A stretch of DNA of 64,000 bases, from the NCBI GenBank assembly GCA_026745465.1, contig JACYXH010000826.1, positions 3,524,792-3,588,791 on the forward strand, read 5' to 3'. The notes below the pieces were generated by a model. That model worked only from the letters and a program-made list of their open reading frames with translations. It had not been told where the DNA came from and did no database searches. Each line of letters opens with the position of its first letter. The stretch's first letter is position 1. Source of the stretch: Lota lota (lineage: Eukaryota > Chordata > Actinopteri > Gadiformes > Lotidae). Position numbers and translations under genes: made by a program. Positions 47,538 through 58,450 of the stretch are shown in pieces.

Positions 47538-48054
47538 GGTTAGACCTCATTGGGCTGTACTAAGTGGGGCTGAATGGAGAGGGGCTCTGCCAGGGATGCT
47601 GCTAAAGGAAGACACTTCTGGATGTTTATTGCTCAATTATGTCAAACCGATGTATAATGTAAACATGATGCATTAGCGTGGTAACGATAGGACCAACAGA
47701 TATGTTGGGTTACAAAGGAGTACAATTGGAATACTTTAAGGCACCCCTTTATTATGAGGAATGGTGCAGGTCAATGTGTATTTAGAGAGTTTAGTTTAGT
47801 TGGGGGGGGGGGGGGGGAGAGAAATACTGCTGGTGTATCTTGCCTTGTGGATGGTTGCCAGTAAAGCCTGCCCTTTGTGGGCTTAGTCATTGAACCCGGG
47901 TCTTGTTTTCTGTACACTACACCCGATACAAGCTGCTTGCTACTATACCACCGCTAGGGCCTAACTGCTTGCCCTACAGTTTCTTTAAAATACGGTTCAC
48001 TCTTGCTGCTTTGGTGGGGAGATGAGGAGAGTATGTCTATCTTTTTACAAAGTA

Positions 48055-49582
48055 TACTGCTCAAAAAAATAAAGGGAACACTTAAACAACACAATGTAAC
48101 TCCAAGTCAATCACACTTCTGTGAAATCAAACTGTCCACTTAGGAAGCAACACTGATTGACAATAAATTTCACATGCTGTTGTGCAAATGGAATAGACAA
48201 CAGGTGGAAATGATAGGCAATTAGCAAGACACCCCCAATAAAGGAGTGGTTCTGCAGGTGGTGACCACAGACCACTTCTCAGTTCCTATGCTTCCTGGCT
48301 GATATTTTGGTCACTTTTGAATGCTGGCGGTGCTTTCACTCTAGTGGTAGCATGAGACGGAGTCTACAACCCACACAAGTGGCTCAGGTAGTGCAGCTCA
48401 TCCAGGATGGCACATCAATGTGAGCTGTGGCAAGAAGGTTTGCTGTGTCTGTCAGCGTAGTGTCCAGAGCATGGAGGCGCTACCAGGAGACGTGGAGGAG
48501 GCCGTAGGAGGGCAACAACCCAGCAGCAGGACCGCTACCTCCGCCTTTGTGCAAGGAGGAGCAGGAGGAGCACTGCCAGAGCCCTGCAAAATGACCTCCA
48601 GCAGGCCACAAATGTGCATGTGTCTGCTCAAATGGTCAGAAATAGACTCCATGAGGGTGGTATGAGGGCCCGACATCCACAGGTGGGGGTTGTGCTTACA
48701 GCCCAACACCGTGCAGGACGTTTGGCATTTGCCAGAGAACACCAAGATTGGCAAATTCGCCACTGGCGCCCTGTGCTCTTCACAGATGAAAGCAGGTTCA
48801 CACTGAGCACATGTGACAGACGTGACAGAGTCTGGAGACGCCGTGGAGAACGTTCTGCTGCCTGCAACATCCTCCAGCATGACCGGTTTGGCGGTGGGTC
48901 AGTCATGGTGTGGGGTGGCATTTCTTTGGGGGGCTGCACAGCCCTCCATGTGCTCGCCAGAGGTAGCCTGACTGCCATTAGGTACCGAGCTGGTGCGGTT
49001 GGCCCTGGGTTCCTCCTAATGCAAGACAATGCTAGACCTCATGTGGCTGGAGTGTGTCAGCAGTTCCTGCAAGAGGAAGGCATTGATGCTATGGACTGGC
49101 CCGCCCGTTCCCCAGACCTGAATCCAATTGAGCACATCTGGGACATCATGTCTCGCTCCATCCACCAACGCCACGTTGCACCACAGACTGTCCAGGAGTT
49201 GGCGGATGCTTTAGTCCAGGTCTGGGAGGAGATCCCTCAGGAGACCATCCGCCACCTCATCAGGAGCATGCCCAGGCGTTGTAGGGAGGTCATACAGGCA
49301 CGTGGAGGCCACACACACTACTGAGCCTCATTTTGACTTGTTTTAAGGACATTACATCAAAGTTGGATCAGCCTGTAGTGTGGTTTTCCACTTTAATTTT
49401 GAGTGTGACTCCAAATCCAGACCTCCATGGGTTGATAAATTTGATTTCCATTGATAATTTTTGTGTGATTTTGTTGTCAGCACATTCAACTATGTAAAGA
49501 AAAAAGTTTCTAATAAGATTACTTCATTCATTCAGATCTAGGATGTGTTATTTTAGTGTTCCCTTTATTTTTTTGAGCAGTG
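48055..49582 (+). mobile_element. Tc1-like transposon (unit 2)
   Basis: Copy of the element at 37417-38944, carried by the segmental duplication and not an independent insertion: flanking DNA and TA ends are the same. Only a single substitution was noticed (CACATGCAG to CACATGCTG near the left end). Confidence 0.95.
48352..49324 (+). pseudogene. Tc1 transposase, decayed (unit 2)
   Basis: Same defects as the unit 1 copy and an identical 236-codon open part (48614-49324), with the DD34E residues present. The shared defects predate the duplication or were copied by conversion. Confidence 0.9.
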
Positions 49583-49682
49583 TAGTTAACAAAATCGCTT
49601 GGGAGGAGGGAAGTGGGGGTATTTAAGGAGGGTGGAGAATATATAAAAAAGCTTTTGGGGATTGGAGAAGGAAGATTGAATC

Positions 49683-49883
49683 TTAGATTGAAAGAATGAG
49701 CTTTTGGCTGCAGAAAAAGGTGAGAAGAGATTGGTAGGCAAGGAGGTCATCAGGGCACTTGGATTTGCACCACGCCCTTTCAGCCGCCCGCAGGGTGATT
49801 CTGTCAGCATGCATTGAGTCAACCACGGTGCCGGAGGGATCGGGCGAGGCTGCCGGTAGGTGAGAGGACAGAGACAAGGACAA
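49683..49883 (-). mobile_element. LINE ORF2 linker fragment (unit 2)
   Basis: Duplicate of 39045-39245 with an identical reading. Confidence 0.6.
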
Positions 49884-51367
49884 AGAGAGGAGTCGGGAGG
49901 CATGAGTGAGAAGGAGTCAGGGGTGGGGAGAGCTGATAGGACAGATGAGAAGAGGGAGACAGGGAGCGAAGGTTGCGACGGATAGGGACAGTATGTGTAG
50001 AAGACGGATCACCATGGGTTGCATGTTTATACTGACCACCACGGGACTTGAAAACAGGATATATATATATATGTGTAGGCAAAACCCTGTGTCTCCATAC
50101 ATCCTTGAAAGCCGTTTTGGAAGCTTTCCTTTTTTTATGTCGTATTTGTACAATTGTGCGAGCAGGGGCTGCCAATCCCAACTGGGATTCTAGGTGTTCT
50201 GACTGGATGTCAGAGGGGACTGTGTGTGTGTGTGTGTGTGAGAAGTTAACACTGCATTTCAGACCAAAGACTGCCAGCATGAGAGTTTTTCCGGTAAGTT
50301 TCACTTTGGATAGCCCAATCTAGGCATATTTCCCGGAACATCCTTGGGCCAGAGGTTTGTCACTTGTTTATCACCTGTATGTAGAAACAGTCTGCCAATT
50401 TAGCAATGAATCTCGTAATTATTGCTGAATGTTTAAAAGAACATTGAAAAAACAATTACAATTTTCTCCCAAGATATACAACAATAATCTGCACTGATGA
50501 AGCTTTATTAGACCAAATAGATTTAAGGAAAAGGACCTGTTAAAGAACAGTAAGCCTAATATACCCTATTGAAAAGTGCTAAATAAAGTTATTAGTCATA
50601 TTATCACGCTATTCATAGAATACATATTAACTCCAATCCAGTTTTAATTATAATGGCAATAATATATATAGATAAGATTTCACTCAATGTTTCATCTCAT
50701 CCATGACACGTTGCCTTGATTGTTTAAGAAGAGTTACCGTACCCAGCCATGCAGGGGCAGTTAGCTGTCAGTATGTAATGTTTGATGCATTAATCATAGT
50801 TCATGCATTTTATCATTCTTTCTTTTGTCCTTGCCACTGATAGGCAATACTAGCAGTGACTTGTATTGTCTTCAGTTTCTCTTTAGTGTACATGCTGGGT
50901 GTGTCAACAAAATATGGATGAATGTCCAGCCATTGCACATTTGGCTATTTAGTAATTAACACCTAAATTTACAGGGCTGTGAGTGTGGGTATGGCAGCCT
51001 CATCCCATTGCTAAGCAAGTTAATTTTGTATGTTTCTCTCCTTCTCTTGTGCCGACAAGATAAAACAAACAGAGGAATGAGAAAGATTCATAATAATGTT
51101 TTGTGTTTCACGTTTGCCAGTTTAAGAAGAAATCCCGTGCTCAGATTTTGTATTCGACTGTCATCCCTAGAGAACAACCTGCCGACAGGGGGCACTTTCT
51201 GCTACAGGTTTAGCCCCGCCTACAAATCACGTCACCATTGTTTACGTAATCGGAAGGGGTTTATTTTCAACCGAAACCAACCAACCGCGGTATGAGAATG
51301 GTGCAACTCGTATTGCTAGTGACACATAACATCGCTGAATCACACACGATATTATTCCAAAGCAAAC

Positions 51368-51913
51368 ATGCGTTCCATCACAGTGGTGTGTTTGATCTTC
51401 GGTAAGTTTTAGTTAGACAAGGAGCCTACACAAATGACAGATTGTAGTGATTTATGAATAATGTTAGCTAGTACTGGTATGCTACTTAGTCACGCTAGAA
51501 ATATGTAGCATCTGCTTATAACATAGTCATTCTCATACAATTTGAATAATCATGGTGTTGGTGCTCCTGCTACTTTAAGATACAAAATGTATAGCTATTG
51601 ATTCATCTGTAGTCAATTAGCTACTGTTATACATCACGGAGACTGACAAATGGGAATTCCCCATTCCTAAATATAATACCATACAGTTCCAAATGTAGTA
51701 TAGCAAGAATAGGGTTAGAAATGTGCTCCCTCATGAATATTCAGTTGCTTTCAAATTATTATAATATGAATATGATGTATTGCAGCAAGTAAATGGATAA
51801 ATCGATTAATATAATTTCATAATTTCATCACATTGGATGCAGCTCAAATTAAACGTCATGAAAATGTATCACAATGATGTAATATTTCCCATTGGATAGA
51901 TCCATTGGTTAAA

Positions 51914-52007
<94 letters not shown>

Positions 52008-55000
52008 TCTTCAGTCTCCGCTGCAAATGCTAATTTGGTGGAGGAATCTAAGTCCTATCTGTGTTGTGGAAAACCAGAGCTTACGGTTGATGCCGGTGAA
52101 AACTGTGAACAGAGTTGGGAATCAGCAAAAGAGGTATACCATAGAATAACATAAAAAATAACATGCATTAATAAATAGCATTTATATTTTATATTAATCT
52201 ATATTAATTAATATATATGAATTATATAAATTTCAGAACATAGCTGAATATCATCCAGTCCATCCTCTGGAGTGTTCTGCTCCATGCAGGAAAGTGTCCT
52301 CAGGGAAGCTCGTCATGGACACATGTCTTAATGTCACACTCAAGATGGTTTGCCCTGTATGTTAACCTTTACATTATTTTACCTATAACCTAGAATAGTA
52401 TAGTAGCCTACACTTCTCATGTTGTTATTGCAATGCAGCTACATTTCTATTACTCTGATTGTGTGCGTATATAAGTGATGTGCCTTACGACTAATTTCCC
52501 TTACGGTTAACCAGAAGTTTTGTCCAAATTGAGCACCAGACAATCTAAGAGGCCAAACATTGTCAGAAAAAAACATTGTGTGTATTAAAAAAACATTTTA
52601 AATTCTTAATTTAATATTATAAAAGAAGTCAAAACTTCTACATTTCAACATTGTTATTTATTTAGATCATTTTACACACTACACAAATACAACCCTCCTT
52701 ACCTCCCTCTCCCCTACCAAACCCATCCCCACACCCATGCCCGTAGCCATCTATGAGGTCACCGAGGTCCGGACCTCTGTCATCTTTTTAGAGCTATAAT
52801 AAAATTGGAATCTAAACAGTATAAAAAATCTGTCAGTTGAGAACTCCTCAGAGATGAGTTTATGCTTAATTCAGTTTAGACTTTGTTATGAGGTCAACCC
52901 CTCACCCCCCCAACAAAACAACCCCCGTAACTGAAGCCGCACCTATACCCCCCCCCCCCCCCCCCCTTCACCATAGCGTGAGAAGGCTGGTGTGTGTGTC
53001 TCCGAAGCACAAGTGATATCCTTCCCAAAATCTAGTAGTCGTAGCAGTGAGTGACTCCGGCGGGGTAACAGCGTCTTAATCAGATATATGTTGTGTTTGA
53101 CCAGGTGTTTTCCTGGTCAGCTTTACATTTTGCAGTACAACTATTTTCAGCGAGCGTTGTATGCGTCGATGTCTGCGTCCAGTTTGGAGAAGTGTAAACA
53201 ACCACACTTGTGACCGCTTTTGGCTGTCCATTGGACTGACTGTGTTAGAATGTACCACTTGAACACGTTGCGACAAGTCCAGCGCTCTCTTTCTATCTCT
53301 AATGCTTTTCTCATAGAGAAACTAGTATTTCTGGGGCCGACTAGCAATTGCAGCAATGACTAGTTGACTTATCCTGAAACTCCCTAGTGAAAACATCTTT
53401 CTGCCTGCTAACCTGTCTGCCTGCTTACCTGTCTGTGTATGTCTGTCTTCCTGCCAATCTGTATTTTTTGTTTGTTATGAAGAATTATGAAGGGCCTACC
53501 ATGTTAGCCATGAGTGTAATTCATTAGGAATAGGCGAAGAAAAACTGTTGAAACTTCTCCCCAAAACATTGAGGTTTAAATCCATTAAAGGGCTACTAGG
53601 CATGTTTGAGTTATAGACTAGCGAAGAATTAAGACCTTCATAAGCTTGGTATTCATAACTTTGTGGTAGAAGGCTTGGCTAGGTCTATAAGCCGAAACGT
53701 AATTATTTCAATCAGCATTATATCTGGTAATCTGTTGCCTCAAACGGGGTGATTTTGACAAGCAATTTAATCGTTAGGAGTGACGTAGCCAGCCAGCTTG
53801 CAATAGCATCGTATTGGATGTTTTTTCTCCATATTCTGTATGTTTGCCGATTAGGTTTGAGACATAATTTAACCTCACTCGTTCGCACTCATCGTACCTT
53901 CTTTTTAAGGGTGTGGAGTCAAATATACATATTTCATTAGTTTATACCTCACTTTCATCAATATCTATATAGACTAAGCTTTGTGCACATATCAACCCTT
54001 CTCGTTCAGTTTGATTGAATTCTGCCAGACAGGGGCCATCGCATTAATGTTTTTTAGCTAACTCGCGGTGATAGCGCTAGCTGCTATTTTAGCATCTTCG
54101 CTATCATAGGCTCATGCTTAGTGCTCAAGTACATCCCACTGATTGGTTGACGTCAAATTCTCCTACTTCAGCCGTGGACAGTTAGTATGACCGCAGATAG
54201 AAACATTAGAATATGTTTGGAAAAATTTTAACCAGCGTTTATAACTAGACATTTTTTGAGACTAATTATATGGACCCTGTCATAATTGTATAGAACAGTA
54301 TATCATGGTTGTATATCGCAAAATCGCCCAACCCTATCATATAGACTCAAACGCTTCATATAGACTGTCCTGTGTATCGCTGTTAATCGCCGTAACGTTG
54401 TCAATTCACACTGGCTCCGTGAGACAGCCCTCTCACACCTGCCGTGACGCGAGGGGTAGACCTCTGTGTTTTTCTACGGGTCGTCTCTATTTTTCCTGGT
54501 TATGCATGCCAACTGGAGTGTATTTCCCTTAGGTTTAAACCACAACATTTGGGTTCTGCCAAGCCATACTTCATCAACCACATTGCAGAATCATTGCTGG
54601 TGTAAATATAGACAGAGCAGGCAGTGCGGTAGCATTGGGGCCCGTGGGGTGGGGCGGCCGTGGAGCGAGCGTGTGGGAGAACGGCCCCTTACGAGGTGGC
54701 ACTGTCGCTGTCCTCAGTGATGTGTCAACAACCGTGGGGCAGGTTAGGATAGCAAGCAAGTTATAACGTTAGTCCAAAATAGGTGTAACGTTAGGCTATT
54801 GTGTTAGATATACATTTGAAGTTATATATACATTAAGGTAGGCTTACTAGGCTACAATTTGGACTAGCACTATCTTATCATTTTTACCTTGTTAGAATTG
54901 GTGAAATTCCATGTTTTGACTACTCTGTCTTACTTCAACAGGACGGACATTTAACTCTGGATAAGATTACGAAATACACTCCACATATGGACAAGTGCCC

Positions 55001-56319
55001 AGTAACTCCAGAAGCGTTTGTCAAATCAGCGGCATCGCCACGTAACCGTTACTATGGTAATAATTAGTGTGGTTGCAAACCAAGCCACACTATTGTTATC
55101 ACGTGTCTTATTATTATTAGTGTGGTTGCAAAGCAAGCCACACTATTGTTATCATGTGTCTTTTTATTATAATTATTTGTTTTCTTCCGCCTGATTTTCG
55201 GTAATTATCTCCTCCTACAGTTGTTGCCGCTATAAAAACTAAGCCCATTGCAAAGAATTGCGTCTACATTTAGAGACCAACCATTGCAGACTTTTGTTTT
55301 TATTAATATTTATAGTATTAATATTTCATATTGAAAGTGAATGGGGCAAAAACGCTCAAATCAACCACTCCAAACCTGAATACCTGGGAGATGTCAAATT
55401 AAATCCACATATGTAGACCAGACCCGATTGTCAAATCAGCGGAATCACCACCTAACTGTTACAATAGTAACAATTTATATTAATAATACATTTTAGTTGA
55501 AACACTTTTGAAGACACTCAAAGACACTTTGCATACGTATAAACATACATATACACATTCACACACAAACACATTCATACATACTTGCAAACATACATAC
55601 AGACATACATACATACATATCAATGTTTGAACAGGTGCAAATTATATAAATAAAGCTTAACCTACTATTATAACAGGGTGGTTATTAGGTAATAAACTCC
55701 AGTAATAATCCAATAATCCAGTAGAAATAAATAAATATTTATTTATTTCCTGGTGATCCATCATCCAGAATAGTGTGTGTGTGTTTTTCTTTGCATGGGC
55801 ATCAATAGTTCTAGTGCTGTGGTTCAATTTCCTTGAAACTTTGCACAATTGACAAACCATCTTTTTGTGTTTTAAATTCATTTGAAGATATGTTCAAAGC
55901 CGTGTCTCAATCGAACCTTTAGTGGGTCATGTTTCTGTTTACAATGAAAGCACTCACACCTCACAGCCACGCTATAACTTCCAGCACTGCTGAAAACCTT
56001 TGGCGCTCATCACAGCGCAATCCATTGTCACCTCATATTTTAAACACAGAACAAGACCTAAAATCAAATATTACAGCGTGTGTTGTCGTTTCTGCTCCTC
56101 GAGGACGGCCCACTGAGCTATAAATGTATGCTTTTACAGTATTGTAAAGATGCTAAGAGTGTCCACCAAATGTCATATGATACAATATATAATGCATATA
56201 ATATTTAATGTAATGTAATTATATTTTGTTTATCACCCACTGTAGGTTTGGTACCCTCTTCCTTGCTGTGTTTTTTTGCTTTGATCTGCCTGGGAATTAA
56301 TTCCTACTGTGCAAGATGA
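51368..56319 (+). CDS. Unknown small Cys-rich membrane-anchored protein, copy B
   Basis: Same five-exon plan as copy A: 51368-51401, 52015-52133, 52237-52356, 54942-55056, 56246-56319; 153 residues. Exons 1-3 are identical to copy A at the nucleotide level by eye. Exon 4 differs at residues 94-98 (HLTLD instead of NKSVE), at I-to-F (117) and by one silent change. Exon 5 has five replacement and two silent changes (VPSSLLCFF instead of VPAPLVCLF; H-to-N near the end). The NKS sequon of copy A is absent here. All eight ectodomain cysteines, frame, signal peptide and hydrophobic end are kept, so both copies appear functional and are diverging only in their C-terminal third. The family is unknown. 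Confidence 0.8.
51918..52006. repeat. (GT)n at the exon 2 acceptor, copy B
   Basis: About 10 nt longer than in copy A (89 against 79); otherwise the same position directly before the acceptor. Confidence 0.95.
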
Positions 56320-58450
56320 AGCAGTGCTAACCACGGCTACCACATCCAGGCTAACCAATGAGTGGAGCTCCACCGACCACGGACACCAAGCCGTTTCACC
56401 CACAGTATCATCTGGACCAAGCCGAGGAGGTTTTCCTCATTCGCTCTATCTCTTTCTGTCGCACTTTATATCCTCCTTTCCCCTTGCACGTCGCTGTTTA
56501 GAATGTTCTAGGAAGGCTGTGAACTTGAGTTTAGCTGCCAATCTAAAGTTGGCTAAAATATTATTTAAATATCTTATATTTCAGGAAGGGAAACAGTGAA
56601 ATGGCCAAGTAGTCCCTCCTTTTGTAGCAAGCTAATATTGTCGCAATGAATGAACAAATTTTTACTGCTAGATGCCATGTCAATGTTGTCCATATGACAT
56701 CCAACCCTTTCCCTCCCAGCCTGACAAGACCAAAGCAATTTCAGTTTTTACCTGAACAGCTGAAGGATTTAAGTACATTAGAGGACTTTAAATGTTATAT
56801 GCACACATTATTCTAAATAAGGAAAACAACCAAAATAATGTTTGTTGTGTTGGTGGCATAACAGTATTGCCAGTAACAAGTTAATTACTAAATACTGTAT
56901 ATGAACTGAATACTTTACCAATATGTACCAAGTGAATGTCAATGTTCATGTAAACGTACAGTGCCTTCTGTGCTATTTCAGGGATGTACAGTTTTTTTAA
57001 TCAATGATCAAAAAGGTGCTGCAACACTGGGTTTTTCTACTGTCTACCTACTTTCTATTAGAGATGCATTTATAAACTATTTTTCTAAAGGTAGATAAAT
57101 AAGCTAGATGATCCAAGTTTAATAATGTAGTATATGTGCAATGACCAAAATGTTTCAACAAAGTGAATGGCTCTCATGGTCCAGCAAAACAACTGGAAAT
57201 ATGTAGACGAGTACTACAAGCACTCATACTGTAATGGTGCTGTTATGCTAACTTATATTTTAATGTGTGAATTGGTACGTTTATATTTGTTATTGTGTAA
57301 GCCATATTTTTTGTATGTTGTATAACGTTTGTTCAAAGGTGTGTACTGTTACCTGCCATTATTCTGCTTTCTCTTTTCCTTTCTGCTGACCTTGACTTAA
57401 TAAAATGCATTTTAATAATGCACTTTAATTGTGGTTTGTGCTTAATTGTAATTGGTGCTTAATAAACTAGCAAGGGTTAGGGTTTGGCCCATTGGCACAG
57501 CTAGCAATCCACAAAGCTACAAGGATATTACTCATTTTAAAAAAAAAGAAGAAGGAGTTTTGTAAGTTTTACCATGCATACCTGAGGGCTTTGGCTTTAG
57601 GGACGTTTTTCAAAAGATTTATTGAATTATTTTAATGTGGGCATTTGAAAACCTTTGAGACTGCAACTGAGAATTAAAGCTGACCTGACTGTTAAAAGGA
57701 GAGACAAGACTGGCCCACTTGGGTGACACATTTATTGTGACTCATGACTTGACCTTGAGTATACTTTTATTTTTGTAATAACAATATAAAAATGGCTTCA
57801 AAGTTATCTTCTTCACACAAAACACCAAATGACGTCCTAAATGTAATATTTGTCTTATTATGCATAATATTGCATAATATTAGCATTTGTCTTACTCTTA
57901 GCAACTAATCAACATAAGACTCATTAAGAAAAATGTAGGAGAGGAAATTTCAGAACACATACATACATATATTTCAAACACTTTGCGATTATATTTACAT
58001 TGCATTTTTTATTTTCAGTTTGGGGAGACCAAAAAATTTCAAAATTAGGAATTCATATTATTAGGACACTTTGACATGGCAATGGGATAGAGTCTTTATG
58101 AATTAAGAAAAAAAGTTAAGAGTTAAATGTCCACAAGAACTCTTGATCTGTTCGGATTTGTCCTTTTTTTGGCTTCCTCTCTGAATTGAGTCCATGTCTG
58201 AGCCCACAAGAGGGCCCCCCCATTGAACTATACTTGGCCCCATTTCAACCAGAGAACTAAATTTAACAAGGCCTTGAAACAGGCTGTTCCCATAGCTGGG
58301 CTTTATGGGTATGTTTCTATTCAAACCTAAGGACAGGGTAAATCAACTGGCCTACCAAAGAAAACGAACCATATAAATAAGGTTATGACAAGATTATCAG
58401 GGTGACAGACCAATGCAGGCCTCGATGTGCTCCACAGGGGGGCTGGGGGA
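56320..58450. other. 3' flank of copy B, duplication end and intergenic spacer
   Basis: Unit 2 ends at 57479. From 57480 to 58450 no exon is seen; the right part is expected to be the 3' UTR of the leftward collagen gene (minus-strand AATAAA words near 57730 and 57770). Confidence 0.45.

Larger units (their letters stand above)
46816..57479 (+). repeat. Segmental duplication, unit 2
   Basis: About 10.66 kb, same content and order as unit 1. Eye comparison: first ~480 bp about 3-4% different; about 47300-54240 almost identical (about five substitutions plus homopolymer and GT length changes); 54240-56600 about 3% with indels; the last ~850 bp under 1%. Confidence 0.97.
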
